DNA of 64,000 nt from Anaerolineae bacterium (GTDB lineage Bacteria; Chloroflexota; Anaerolineae; Promineifilales; Promineifilaceae): contig JANQGC010000155.1 of the NCBI GenBank assembly GCA_028277515.1, forward strand, positions 11,983 through 75,982. Direction: 5' to 3'. Below the pieces are notes generated by a model that saw only the letters and a program-made list of their open reading frames with translations, searched no databases and was not told the DNA's origin. Position numbers and translations under genes: made by a program. Positions 9,961 through 18,927 of this stretch are shown one piece after another. How positions within the stretch are numbered: position 1 is the stretch's first letter; each line of letters opens with the position of its first letter.

Positions 9961-9985
9961 GGCTTCGACCCTCTCCGTTTCGTTA

Positions 9986-10876
9986 TCAACTGGGGGAAAT
10001 CAGGCGCACCTTTTCCGGCAGCATATTGAAGCGAGCACCCACCGCTGACTCCACAAACACTTCACCATCAGAATGAATCGGTGTGCCGGGTTCACTGGTC
10101 ATGGAAAGATTGGTTGTGCGCACAAATGTGACTTGATCATGATCAACATGCTTGCCTTGAACCAATCGCACCAGCAGCAGCAACAATGTCCTTTTTGGCA
10201 CTTCAGGGACAAGGACAACGTCAAAAAATCCATCATCAATCGCTGCGCCCGGAGCAATTGTAAATCCTCCGGTCCGTGCGCTGTTGCAAACCGATAGCAG
10301 ATAAACCGGGCCTTCGTAATCTCCCGAATCCCACTCAATAGTCATCTGCCAGGCCTGTATTTTAATGATGGCCTTCAGCAGGGCTACAAAATAACGCACC
10401 TCACCCGACAAATGAGTCATCCGAATATTCTCAAGGGTGACCATTGGCTCCATCGCCGCGGCGCTGTTATTAAGAAAAAAACGATTGATCACTTGCCCGG
10501 CGTCAATCAATCGGGTTGAGCCTTGCCCAATTATTTGGGCTGATTGGCCAACTGATCGGGGTAATCCTGCCATTAAATTGAAATCATTAGCCGTGCCGAG
10601 CGGCAGTACGCCAAAGGGAACGGTCGGACCCTCAGGCGTAGCACGTAGGATGCCGTTGATGACTTCATTTATCGTTCCGTCTCCTCCAGCAGCAATGATT
10701 GCCTCAAATCCATTTTTTACGGCCGATTCAGCAAGCGTTATTCCTTCTTCAGCATGCGAGGTAACTTCCAATTCATAATCCACTTGAGCATTCTTCAAAG
10801 CCTGCTCAACTTCTGGTATTCTCTTTTTTGCCCGCCAACGATTGGAATAAGGATTCAGAATGACCTTCGTTCTCAC
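9986..10876 (-). CDS. Diacylglycerol kinase family lipid kinase (YegS/DgkB-like)
   Basis: A 296-residue lipid kinase of the DAGK catalytic superfamily, which phosphorylates a lipid such as diacylglycerol using ATP at the inner membrane face. The nucleotide site GGDGTINEVINGIL is at about residues 63-76, followed by LPLGTANDFNLMAGLP. The C-terminal domain has the typical H-x-DGE motif IHSDGEVF. The start is a GTG preceded by AAAAAAGGAGAT. It follows pyruvate kinase on the same strand after 160 bases. Soluble DgkB, YegS and sphingosine-kinase-like enzymes cannot be told apart here. Confidence 0.88.
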   Translation of the reverse strand: MRTKVILNPYSNRWRAKKRIPEVEQALKNAQVDYELEVTSHAEEGITLAESAVKNGFEAIIAAGGDGTINEVINGILRATPEGPTVPFGVLPLGTANDFNLMAGLPRSVGQSAQIIGQGSTRLIDAGQVINRFFLNNSAAAMEPMVTLENIRMTHLSGEVRYFVALLKAIIKIQAWQMTIEWDSGDYEGPVYLLSVCNSARTGGFTIAPGAAIDDGFFDVVLVPEVPKRTLLLLLVRLVQGKHVDHDQVTFVRTTNLSMTSEPGTPIHSDGEVFVESAVGARFNMLPEKVRLISPS

Positions 10877-11036
10877 AGCGCGATCTCCTTTTTTAAGCGA
10901 CAGTGCGGGCAGGGTTTTTAATCATGATCCAAATGAGGATGATCAGCCTCAATATCTATAATATAATGTATTCTCAACCATATCGGCCTTCGCCCCGCGG
11001 TGGGCGATTACCAGCGGCCGTTCGCTTAAAAGCCAA

Positions 11037-12485
11037 TTACTGGCCATCTTCAATAAGGCTTACCTGGCCTGCGCTATTAATGCTGTGTACCTGAATCAAA
11101 TTTGTTGTGGCAGTTCGGCCAAATGGAACTCCTGCGGTGATGACAATCTTATCTCCTTCATCTAATTGATAAGATTGCAATGCCTTGACTGTCACCTCTA
11201 GCATTTCATCTGTCTGGAAAAATTCGGGGACAAGCAAACATTCCACACCCCACACCAGGGCTAGCTGTCGTTGGGTCTTTACTGAAGGTGATACAGCCAT
11301 GATGGGGATACGCGGGCGATGGCTGGCAATTTGCCGCGCCGAATAGCCGGTCGTGGTCGTGGCCACAATGACGCGGGCATCAATATTCTCGGCAACCTCA
11401 CAACTAGCGGCACTAATCGCATAGGAAACTGTCGCTTTCTTATGTGACCGTTCGTGCCGATTGTTGCTCCAAACATCATATGGAAATGCTTGTTCAATGT
11501 TTTCAGCGATCTGCTTCATCGTCTGGACGGACTGCACGGGATATTTCCCAGTCGCGGTTTCATTTGAAAGCATCAAGGCATCGGTCCCATCCAGGATGGC
11601 GTTGGCCACGTCACTCGCTTCTGCTCTGGTCGGCCGTGGGTGATTAACCATAGATTGCAGCATCTGGGTAGCCGTAATGACCGGCTTTCCAGACCGGTTG
11701 CAAACGTTGATAATTTGTTTTTGTAACAAAGGCACTTTTTCTGCAGGCATGTCAATGCCCAAATCACCCCTGGCCACCATCATTCCGTCGGCAACTTGAA
11801 TGATATCTTCTAGCTGATCTATCGCCTCAGACTTTTCAATTTTGGCAATAATAGGAATCTCACACCGTTTACTGGCCATCAATTCCCTTAACTCAATGAC
11901 ATCTTCTGCAGAACGAACAAAAGATAAGGCAACATAATCGACATCCAATTCACGGATTAAATCAAAATCAACGCGATCCTTATGCGTGATGCTGGAAATC
12001 GGTAAAGTAGTGCCGGGAGCGCTCACGCCACGGTTAGATTCCAGTAAACCAGGCACAGTAACCTCACAACGGATGGTGTCTCCCTTTTTCTCTGCAATTT
12101 TGAACTCTACTTCACCGTCGCCGATAACAATGCGGCCGCCTTCATCAACAGCATCAATTAGATCAGAGTGCGGCAGGTGGATCATCGCCGGCTGTCCCGG
12201 ATGTGGGGTAAGGGCAATCTCGTCTCCTAATGATAATTTCATCCCGCCTGATCGCACATTACCTAAACGCAGCTTGGGACCTTGTAGATCGGCCAACACA
12301 GCCAGCACCTTGCCTTCTGATTTTGCGACATCTCGCAGCAAACGCACAGTAGCGATATGGTCTTCATGTCCGCCATGAGAGAAGTTTAAACGAGCAACTG
12401 TCATGCCTGCTTTAAGCATTTCACGGATGGTATCGGCATTGTTCGACGCAGGGCCGATGGTTGCTACTATTTTTGTTCGAGCCAT
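11037..12485 (-). CDS. pyk: Pyruvate kinase
   Basis: A full-length 482-residue pyruvate kinase, converting phosphoenolpyruvate and ADP into pyruvate and ATP in the last step of glycolysis. Visible motifs are TVARLNFSHGGHEDH near the N-terminus, the catalytic lysine segment PIIAKIEKSEA, metal-binding MMVARGDLGIDMP, and TATQMLQSM followed by PTRAEASDVANAILDGTDA. The C-terminal regulatory domain includes ITAGVPFGRTATTN, as in type II enzymes. It lacks the extra C-terminal PEP-utiliser domain of Bacillus-type enzymes. It may be cotranscribed with the lipid kinase downstream. Confidence 0.97.
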   Translation of the reverse strand: MARTKIVATIGPASNNADTIREMLKAGMTVARLNFSHGGHEDHIATVRLLRDVAKSEGKVLAVLADLQGPKLRLGNVRSGGMKLSLGDEIALTPHPGQPAMIHLPHSDLIDAVDEGGRIVIGDGEVEFKIAEKKGDTIRCEVTVPGLLESNRGVSAPGTTLPISSITHKDRVDFDLIRELDVDYVALSFVRSAEDVIELRELMASKRCEIPIIAKIEKSEAIDQLEDIIQVADGMMVARGDLGIDMPAEKVPLLQKQIINVCNRSGKPVITATQMLQSMVNHPRPTRAEASDVANAILDGTDALMLSNETATGKYPVQSVQTMKQIAENIEQAFPYDVWSNNRHERSHKKATVSYAISAASCEVAENIDARVIVATTTTGYSARQIASHRPRIPIMAVSPSVKTQRQLALVWGVECLLVPEFFQTDEMLEVTVKALQSYQLDEGDKIVITAGVPFGRTATTNLIQVHSINSAGQVSLIEDGQ

Positions 12486-12573
12486 AGAAAATTACCGGGA
12501 GTCAAAAATTTGTCAACGGTATAACAATACTAAGAAAAAATAACCCCGATCTTAGCTAACCGTTGCTGTAGAA

Positions 12574-12604
12574 TAAAAAAATGGAATGCCGGCACTCACA
12601 TTCC
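12574..12604 (-). terminator. Rho-independent terminator after the gene at 12621
   Basis: On the reverse strand GGAATG (12604-12599) pairs with CATTCC (12588-12583) and is followed by ATTTTTTTA. It lies just beyond the stop at 12621. Confidence 0.6.
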
Positions 12605-12620
12605 TACAATTTATTCATCT

Positions 12621-13709
12621 TTACTCGGTAATATCCAGGACGATTTGAATATCCTGATTCTCAATTCTGGTGACCGAGAGCATGATATTGTCACCTGGAG
12701 CAAAATTTTGCTCCAACCAACGCTGGGCACGGGGACTTAAAACCAATCGAGCGAGATTATGGGGCTGTAGGCGCCAAACAGAGCTATCTTTATCGCGCAT
12801 ACTCTCTGTGATGACTTCCACCGGTCGGGATTCGGTGCGGGCATTGATAGAAAAGAAAGGCCAATGCTCAGGGGTCATATTGACAAATCCGCGTTTGATA
12901 TGCAGAGGCTTTAACTCTGTAACATAGGTAAACTGGTCGGTAGACGGCGCCTTGGGGGCTGGTGGAGAATTTTTTATCTTCTTGATTTTAGGTTTATTGC
13001 CGGTTTTTGCTTTAACGGCCGCTCGGACTGCTCGCCGCGCAGACTGCCCGCGCAGCATTTTCACAACCGGGGCCATTAAAGTTAGTCGTTCCACGAATAC
13101 CGGGACAATATCCTGTTGCATAGCTGCGGCTTGTTCGGAGGTAACCCGCTGGCTCAAAAATATTGGCGTGATCCATTTATCATCACTGTTAAGGTAAGCC
13201 GCTTTTTCAAATACTTCTACTGCTTTACCCTCATCAAAAGGAACAAGGCTGTCATTATAAATATCCTGGTAATGTCCTTGATCTCCGGTTTCTTCATTTA
13301 CATGAATTTGTTGCACACGCAAATTCCAGTCCGGTTCCAGTAAGGCCAGTAGTCGCTGAAGATTGACGGGAGCTTTCATGATCTGCTTCAACCCTTTATT
13401 TATTGCCTCTTTATCGGTAAGGGCTAACTGCACCTCAAAACTTGCGGGCCGGGCATTAAATTGAATAAATACATCACTTTCAATGTCTTCACTGGCAGCG
13501 AGGTAGGAGCTTTGAGCATCTTCGCTTAATCCATGATATGGAAGATCATCCTTTAATGATTGGGGTAAATTATCGTGCAGTTTTTCGGCAAATAAAGCGA
13601 GTTGCGTTAACGCATATTGTTGAGCTGCTTCTTCACCAGCCCAACCAAATGCCATAAATACTGGCATACCGAGACCAGCAAATTTTTCTGATGTCTCCAT
13701 TACTTTCAA
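12621..13709 (-). CDS. Uncharacterised protein of 362 residues
   Basis: I do not recognise a family. The product has no signal peptide or membrane segment. Residues 1-190 look globular and acidic. Around 205-250 is a basic, proline-rich linker (KAKTGNKPKIKKIKNSPPAP) that separates a C-terminal domain of about 110 residues ending in LDITE. The two-domain shape with a charged linker may mean a nucleic-acid or protein adaptor, but this is only inference. ATG codons occur at residues 1 and 4; neither has a strong ribosome site. It has its own terminator and lies between pyruvate kinase and a DUF4349 lipoprotein gene. Confidence 0.75.
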   Translation of the reverse strand: MKVMETSEKFAGLGMPVFMAFGWAGEEAAQQYALTQLALFAEKLHDNLPQSLKDDLPYHGLSEDAQSSYLAASEDIESDVFIQFNARPASFEVQLALTDKEAINKGLKQIMKAPVNLQRLLALLEPDWNLRVQQIHVNEETGDQGHYQDIYNDSLVPFDEGKAVEVFEKAAYLNSDDKWITPIFLSQRVTSEQAAAMQQDIVPVFVERLTLMAPVVKMLRGQSARRAVRAAVKAKTGNKPKIKKIKNSPPAPKAPSTDQFTYVTELKPLHIKRGFVNMTPEHWPFFSINARTESRPVEVITESMRDKDSSVWRLQPHNLARLVLSPRAQRWLEQNFAPGDNIMLSVTRIENQDIQIVLDITE

Positions 13710-13861
13710 ACCTTTTTAAAAATATGGGCTTTTTAAATTAATATTATTCCACTACGCACAGCGAGATTAGAGGGTCCATATTGAGGATAATGTCGAATAG
13801 TCACCGCTCTTTTATAACTGAGTTTCCACAGACGTCAAATTCATTCTCTTTTGTTAAATCA

Positions 13862-13900
13862 AACCTCCCGAAAGCTGAACCAATCGACCTTCGGGAGGTT
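13862..13900 (-). terminator. Hairpin terminator downstream of the DUF4349 gene
   Basis: An 11-base perfect inverted repeat (AACCTCCCGAA at 13862-13872, TTCGGGAGGTT at 13890-13900) with a 17-base loop is followed on the reverse strand by TTGATTT. It lies 60 bases past the stop at 13960. The weak T-run leaves open a role as a leader element of the next gene. Confidence 0.5.
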
Positions 13901-13959
13901 GTTAAAATACGTATCCAAAATAATTATTGAGCTTGAACCATTATACTACATCAAGGATC

Positions 13960-14904
13960 TTATTCCTGATCTTCCTCAGGCGTTTCTTCCTGTAAAGCAA
14001 CTGCCTGTTTCCTTTGACGCCGCCGCCGAATATATCGAATCAATAACCATAAGGGAATACCAATGAGCAGGACAATTGGCAGCAGGAATATCATCAGCCA
14101 GATGGCAATGTCAATCAAGGTTTGAATCGCCCCAATTAATGATTCGAGCGCATCTCGCGCGACGCCTTGCGGCTGCCAACCACCCACTTCAATGGGCTGC
14201 GATAATACATCAGGGGTGAAGTCAATGGTGACGGTTGAAAAGGCGGCCGAATTTTCCAGATATTCAAGCCTCCCTTTAATCACTTCAATTTCCCCTTCAA
14301 GACGGCTCAATTCCTGGTTGACGGCCAACGCTTCTTCAACATTTTCCGCTTCATCCAGGAATTCTCGCACGCGGGCGGCCGTCGCCTCAAGATTTTCCAG
14401 CCGCGCCGACAAATCAACAAATTCCTCGGTAACATCCTGCCCGGAGGTAGAGATTCGAGTCACCTCGACAGACATCATTTGAATCGCATCAATGAAACTC
14501 TGAAAGCCTTCCGCCGGGATACGCACCATCATATTGCCCGTTTTCGCCGTCTCGTCATATTGAAAAACGGAGCTGTTAACGACCCATCCTCCATTTTCAT
14601 CAGCCATTTGAGCTACGGTGGCCATCGCTTCTTCCGTATCCGGGACGACAATGCTCATATCGGCCGTGCGAATGATTAATCTTTGTTGACCTTGTTGTGC
14701 GTTTGATAAATCCTGGGTCGTCGTTGCATCCCGATTGAAAGCCATTCCCGCCCCCTCTTCTTCCGCCGCTTCCTCAACGGCGAAATCCATGTCAGAGACC
14801 ATAGCCGGTTCGCTGGCAGCCATTTCTTGTCCACTACTAGCAGCACAAGCCACAAGGAAAAGCATCAGCAATAAAAATGTAATCAAATGCGCCTTTCTAA
14901 TCAT
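13960..14904 (-). CDS. DUF4349 lipoprotein
   Basis: A 314-residue envelope lipoprotein. From the preferred ATG at 14904 (GAGG eight bases upstream; an in-frame GTG lies at 14916) the signal peptide ends in lipobox LVAC. Residues from about 70 to 250 form a DUF4349 domain: RLIIRTADMSIVVPD at its start, a predicted coiled coil with VDLSARLENLEATAARVREFL and EIEVIKGRLEYLEN, then a strand SAAFSTVTIDF. One transmembrane helix (IWLMIFLLPIVLLIGIPLWL) precedes a basic cytoplasmic tail. The molecular role of DUF4349 is unknown; related proteins are envelope-associated. Confidence 0.88.
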   Translation of the reverse strand: MIRKAHLITFLLLMLFLVACAASSGQEMAASEPAMVSDMDFAVEEAAEEEGAGMAFNRDATTTQDLSNAQQGQQRLIIRTADMSIVVPDTEEAMATVAQMADENGGWVVNSSVFQYDETAKTGNMMVRIPAEGFQSFIDAIQMMSVEVTRISTSGQDVTEEFVDLSARLENLEATAARVREFLDEAENVEEALAVNQELSRLEGEIEVIKGRLEYLENSAAFSTVTIDFTPDVLSQPIEVGGWQPQGVARDALESLIGAIQTLIDIAIWLMIFLLPIVLLIGIPLWLLIRYIRRRRQRKQAVALQEETPEEDQE

Positions 14905-15026
14905 CTCATACCTCACTCAGCAAAAACTGTTTGGTCATCAAAAACTTCTACCTAATAAACGACATGAGAGCTTAGAAAGTTCCATTAAACCAGTTTTGCA
15001 AAGCAGCCATCCAATCCGCTGCTGAT

Positions 15027-15755
15027 TTACCAGCCATAAGCAAGTCGCACTGCCAGAGGTTCAGGCAGTCCGGCATCCCGAATTTGTTCTTGTGTCTTTT
15101 CCACAGGATAGGCGACACGATAAAACTGCCAGGTCAACGCCTCCGAATCAAGAATGGCATATGCGGCGCGAGGATCGGAATCCCGGGGTTGGCCAACACT
15201 TCCCGGATTTATAATGACGCGAGATTCCTCCAGAAAGATCGTTTCCCTGTATGAAGGGTTGAAGACGGCAACCTCATCCTCTTCCTCTTCCACCAATAGA
15301 ATAGGCATATGGGTGTGCCCGACCAGGCAAATAGGGGTGTCAAAGTGGGAAAAATTTTGTAACGCTGTTTCATAATCCATAATATATTCCCACACCGGTT
15401 TTCGCGGGCTGGCATGAGCGAGGGTAAAGTCCCCAACGACACGCTTAGCGGGAAGCGCGTCCAGGTACTCTCTTGTTTCTGCGCTCATAACCTTTCGCGT
15501 CCATAAAGCCGCTTCGCGCGCCTCTTCATTAAAATCATAGATATCTAACTTTCCTAGCGCAGCCCAATCATGATTGCCGGACAAGCTGATGTGATCGTAT
15601 TGGCGCAAGAGACTCACACACTCGTTGGGGTGGGGGCCATATCCGACCAGGTCGCCCAGGCACCAAATTTTCTCCCATTTCCCCTCGGCATCTTTCATCA
15701 CGGTCTCGAAGGCATTTAAATTGGCATGAATATCAGAAATAACAAGAATACGCAT
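15027..15755 (-). CDS. Calcineurin-like metallophosphoesterase (YfcE/MJ0936-like)
   Basis: A 242-residue two-metal phosphoesterase. All motifs are intact: D-x-H in ISDIHANLNAFE, GDLVGYGPHP, GNHDW, the histidine in LAHASPR, and GHTHMP. The segment NPGSVGQPRDSDPRAAYAILD is typical of the small YfcE/MJ0936 group, which cleaves phosphodiesters or cyclic nucleotides in vitro. Physiological substrate unknown. It starts at an ATG with TAGGA upstream and is divergent from tsaE. Its promoter is probably TGGTATGAT in the 98-base gap between them. Confidence 0.88.
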   Translation of the reverse strand: MRILVISDIHANLNAFETVMKDAEGKWEKIWCLGDLVGYGPHPNECVSLLRQYDHISLSGNHDWAALGKLDIYDFNEEAREAALWTRKVMSAETREYLDALPAKRVVGDFTLAHASPRKPVWEYIMDYETALQNFSHFDTPICLVGHTHMPILLVEEEEDEVAVFNPSYRETIFLEESRVIINPGSVGQPRDSDPRAAYAILDSEALTWQFYRVAYPVEKTQEQIRDAGLPEPLAVRLAYGW

Positions 15756-15836
15756 TGAAAAATCCTATCTGCTGAACAGCTAATCATACCATGTTTGCGG
15801 TAGGCAGGTATAATAAGGTGGGCAGAAAACGATTTG

Positions 15837-15845
15837 TGCTAGAAT
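15837..15845 (+). promoter_or_regulatory. Extended -10 promoter at the tsaE start
   Basis: TGCTAGAAT (TG at 15837-15838, hexamer TAGAAT at 15840-15845) ends eight bases before ATG 15854. No ribosome site is present, consistent with a leaderless message. Confidence 0.5.
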
Positions 15846-15853
15846 ACAAAGAT

Positions 15854-16354
15854 ATGGCAATCCTCACCGATAAATCACTCGATTTTATCAGCAGCAGCGA
15901 ACAGCAAACGATGCGACTGGGCGTCCGCTTAGGAGAACTGCTGCAAGCACGAGATCTCATCTGTCTTTCCGGCGAATTAGGTGCAGGCAAAACAGTCCTT
16001 GCTCGCGGTGTCGGCCGAGGTTGGGGGACGGCCATTCGGGTCACAAGCCCCACCTTTACTTTGGTTAATCAATATCCGCGCATGCGTGACGACCGCACGC
16101 TCTATCACATTGATTGCTATCGCTTGGATTCGGAGGGAGACATTGTCACCGCCGGATTGGAAGATATTTTGTTGGCCGATGGCGCGTTCATGATTGAATG
16201 GCCTGAAAAAATGGATTGGCTGCTGTCTGAAGATCGGTTGTTAATCGAATTAAGCGAGTTGAGCGAAACACGGCGAAAAATGCGTTTTACAGCAGGAGAC
16301 GGCCGTTCCCTGGATTTATTGAAAGCCTTCCGGCGCAGCGCCTTCGGCGTTTAA
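15854..16354 (+). CDS. tsaE: tRNA N6-threonylcarbamoyladenosine biosynthesis ATPase TsaE
   Basis: A 166-residue P-loop ATPase that, with TsaB and TsaD, drives transfer of threonylcarbamoyl to A37 of tRNAs reading ANN codons. Walker A GELGAGKT, the switch-like TSPTFTLVNQY, and HIDCYRLDSEGD are visible, with EWPEKMDWL near the end. An upstream in-frame codon at 15791 is rejected because the -10 box lies after it; ATG 15854 gives the normal length. It is followed by tsaB and rimI on the same strand, the usual tsaE-tsaB-rimI grouping; tsaD is not in the window. Confidence 0.93.
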   Translation: MAILTDKSLDFISSSEQQTMRLGVRLGELLQARDLICLSGELGAGKTVLARGVGRGWGTAIRVTSPTFTLVNQYPRMRDDRTLYHIDCYRLDSEGDIVTAGLEDILLADGAFMIEWPEKMDWLLSEDRLLIELSELSETRRKMRFTAGDGRSLDLLKAFRRSAFGV

Positions 16355-16388
16355 ACATCGTTCTGGAAGACATCACTGATTTATTCCT

Positions 16389-17063
16389 ATGTCCGATATG
16401 ATTTTAGCCCTTGACACAGCCACAAGGTGGACAGCCTTAGCCCTTCATGATGGAAAACAGATTATTGCTGAGCAGGGCTGGAAGAGTAAAAACACACAAA
16501 CCGTTGAGTTAACCCCGGCTGTCAACCGTTTACTGTCGACAGCAGACATTCAAGCCGCTGAGCTGCGGGCCATTGCTGTTGCGTCCGGCCCCGGATCTTA
16601 CACCAGTCTGCGTGTAGGTATGGCCGTGGCCAAGGGTATATCTATGGCCCACCAGATCCCTTTGGTTGGCGTCCCAACCTTAGACATTATCTCCTCGGCC
16701 ATTGGCTTGCGAACCGGCTCATTGGTAGTGGTCATTGAAGCCGGGCGCAAACGGGTCATCGCCGGGACCTATCGCTGGCAGGAAAAAAAGGGCTGGCAGG
16801 CCAGCGAAAAACCGATTATCGAGACCTGGGAAACCCTTTTATTTCACCTGGAGACTTCCACCACCTTCGCCGGAGAAATTTCCCCGGAGGCAACCAAGCT
16901 CATTCGCAGCAGCAGAAAACCATTCTACATGGTTCCGGCAGCGACGTCCGTTCGGCGCGCAGGATACTTAGCTGAAATCGGATGGCAGCGCTTGCGTCAA
17001 GGCTTAGTCGATGACCCATCCTCGCTCGCGCCAGCCTATTTACGCGATCCCGCAGGCAATTAG
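16389..17063 (+). CDS. tsaB: tRNA threonylcarbamoyladenosine biosynthesis protein TsaB
   Basis: A 224-residue ASKHA-fold protein, the scaffold partner of TsaD in t6A synthesis. The diagnostic start MILALDTATRWTALAL and the segment GPGSYTSLRVGMAVAKGIS (residues about 67-85) are intact, with VGVPTLDII after it. It is 34 bases behind tsaE and 41 bases ahead of rimI, so an operon is likely. Its length matches the family. Confidence 0.95.
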   Translation: MSDMILALDTATRWTALALHDGKQIIAEQGWKSKNTQTVELTPAVNRLLSTADIQAAELRAIAVASGPGSYTSLRVGMAVAKGISMAHQIPLVGVPTLDIISSAIGLRTGSLVVVIEAGRKRVIAGTYRWQEKKGWQASEKPIIETWETLLFHLETSTTFAGEISPEATKLIRSSRKPFYMVPAATSVRRAGYLAEIGWQRLRQGLVDDPSSLAPAYLRDPAGN

Positions 17064-17104
17064 GAGATAACGCGCTTGTTCCGGGCAATTACCATCTTCA
17101 AATC

Positions 17105-17659
17105 GTGAGCATATTAACTCCTCCGCCTCCCTATGACCTGCGTCCTTTGACACTTGCAGATCTCCCGGCTGTTATCGAAATTGAAAAACAATCCTTTCCC
17201 ACACCGACAAAAGAAAACGTTTTTCGCTATGAGTTAACCGAAAACCAGCTCGCCCATTACCAGGCACTTGATCAAGAAACGGCCGGTGAAGGAGCACAGT
17301 TATTAGGGTACGCCGGATATTGGCTAATAGCTGACGAAATCCACATCAGCACTATTGCTGTCGCACGCCAAAAGCGAAGATGTGGATTGGGGGAACTGCT
17401 GCTGCTCAATATGTTATTTATGGCTTACACGCATGATGCCACATTAGCTACGCTGGAAGTTCGCGAAAATAACGTTGGGGCGCAGAAGTTGTATGCTAAA
17501 TACGGTTTTGAAGTGGTGGGTAACAGAAAGGGTTATTATCGGGATACCAGGGAGGACGCTGTGCTTATGACCATTTTATTACAATCGAATCCAGCCTACC
17601 GGCAGTTTCTGAATGAGAAGCGTGAGAACTTGTTTGTTCATCTATCTGGTGCGCAATAA
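17105..17659 (+). CDS. rimI: Ribosomal-protein-alanine N-acetyltransferase (RimI-like)
   Basis: A 184-residue GNAT acetyltransferase, starting at GTG 17105. The acetyl-CoA site is recognisable as ISTIAVARQKRRCGLGELLLLNML, which is a Q/R-x-x-G-x-G/A variant (RRCGLGE), followed by LEVRENNVGAQKLYAKYGFEVVG, the RimI-type motif B. RimI acetylates the N-terminal alanine of ribosomal protein S18, though related enzymes have other targets. The assignment rests on motif B and on the tsaE-tsaB context. The N-terminal 15 residues (SILTPPPPYDLRPLT) are unusually proline-rich. Confidence 0.88.
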   Translation: MSILTPPPPYDLRPLTLADLPAVIEIEKQSFPTPTKENVFRYELTENQLAHYQALDQETAGEGAQLLGYAGYWLIADEIHISTIAVARQKRRCGLGELLLLNMLFMAYTHDATLATLEVRENNVGAQKLYAKYGFEVVGNRKGYYRDTREDAVLMTILLQSNPAYRQFLNEKRENLFVHLSGAQ

Positions 17660-17739
17660 TGAACAGGGGCCTGTATAAATAACAGAACAGCCTGGTTCAT
17701 CGGGCTTGATAATAAACCACAGGTAACAAAGGATCTATC

Positions 17740-18762
17740 ATGAAGCTTTTCATCACCGGTGGCGCCGGTTTCATCGGCAGCAACTGTGCCGATCATTTCC
17801 TGCAAGAGGGTCATTCAGTCACCATTTACGACAATTTTTCCCGCATTGGCAGCCAGGCCAACCTGGATTGGCTGCTGAAAAAACATGGGCGCAAAAATCT
17901 ACAGGTTGTTCGTGGAGACATACGTAACGATTCGGAACTGGAAAAGGCAATTCCCGGAGCGGATGCCGTGCTGCATCTGGCCAGCCAGGTAGCAGTTACG
18001 ACCTCTGTGCAAGATCCAAGGGAAGATTTTGAGATCAACGCCCTTGGCACTTTTAATGTCTTGGAAGCGGTTCGGCATCAATGCCCGGATGCTGTTTTCA
18101 TTTACTCATCAACCAACAAAGTTTATGGCGGCATGGAAGAGCTGCGCATCCTGGAAAAAGAGTCGCGGTATGTGTACGCTGATTACCCGCAGGGTATTCC
18201 AGAGAGCTATCCTTTGGATTTCCATTCCCCATACGGCTGTTCAAAAGGAAGCGGTGATCAATATACGCAGGATTATGCGCGCATTTATGGGTTGAAAACT
18301 ATCACGTTTCGCCAATCCTGCATTTATGGCCGTCGCCAATTCGGCGTGGAAGATCAAGGCTGGGTGGCCCATTTTGTCATCGCGGCAATCATGAAACGGC
18401 CGATCAATATTTATGGCGACGGCAAACAAATCCGTGACTTATTACATGTCACCGATCTCATTCGCGCCTACGAGTTAGGGATTGAGAAAATCGATCAAAT
18501 TAAGGGAGAAGTATTCAATTTAGGCGGTGGCCCTGCAAACACACTTTCTATCTGGGCCGAGTTTCAGCCACTGCTAGAATCATTAGCCAGGTATCCAATC
18601 CCCATTGTCCGCGGTGAATGGCGGCCTGGCGATCAGCGTGTCTTCGTCGCCAATATAGAGAAAGCCGCAAAAATACTAAACTGGCAGCCCACAATTTCTC
18701 CGCCTACTGGTATCGCCGACCTATTCACATGGGTACAAACCAACCAACGGCTATTCGGATAA
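17740..18762 (+). CDS. NAD-dependent nucleotide-sugar epimerase, CDP-paratose 2-epimerase-like
   Basis: A 340-residue extended SDR. The Rossmann motif GGAGFIG is at residues 7-13. The catalytic segment is STNKVYG followed by SPYGCSKG, giving the Tyr-x3-Lys pair. The stretch RQSCIYGRRQFGVEDQGWVAHF is characteristic of CDP-tyvelose/paratose 2-epimerases (RfbE) and relatives. It interconverts an NDP-hexose for surface polysaccharide. An AAGGAT ribosome site precedes the ATG. The nearest glycosyltransferase is 13 kb away, so the polysaccharide cluster is not local. Exact substrate uncertain. Confidence 0.88.
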   Translation: MKLFITGGAGFIGSNCADHFLQEGHSVTIYDNFSRIGSQANLDWLLKKHGRKNLQVVRGDIRNDSELEKAIPGADAVLHLASQVAVTTSVQDPREDFEINALGTFNVLEAVRHQCPDAVFIYSSTNKVYGGMEELRILEKESRYVYADYPQGIPESYPLDFHSPYGCSKGSGDQYTQDYARIYGLKTITFRQSCIYGRRQFGVEDQGWVAHFVIAAIMKRPINIYGDGKQIRDLLHVTDLIRAYELGIEKIDQIKGEVFNLGGGPANTLSIWAEFQPLLESLARYPIPIVRGEWRPGDQRVFVANIEKAAKILNWQPTISPPTGIADLFTWVQTNQRLFG

Positions 18763-18927
18763 ACTAAACAAAAGCTGCATTAATCCTGAAGGCCAGGATG
18801 ACCACAAAGAGCAACATACCAATAGTTATCATTTTTTGGAATTTCAGAGAGTTGGTTTTATAGATTTATCGTCCATTGAATAATCGTTAGGATATAATAT
18901 TCTACATACCTCTTTTGAAGGTGAAGC

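Noticed and set aside
15791..15853. Upstream start of tsaE at 15791
   Set aside because: The -10 box at 15840-15845 lies inside this extension, and the family normally starts near ATG 15854.
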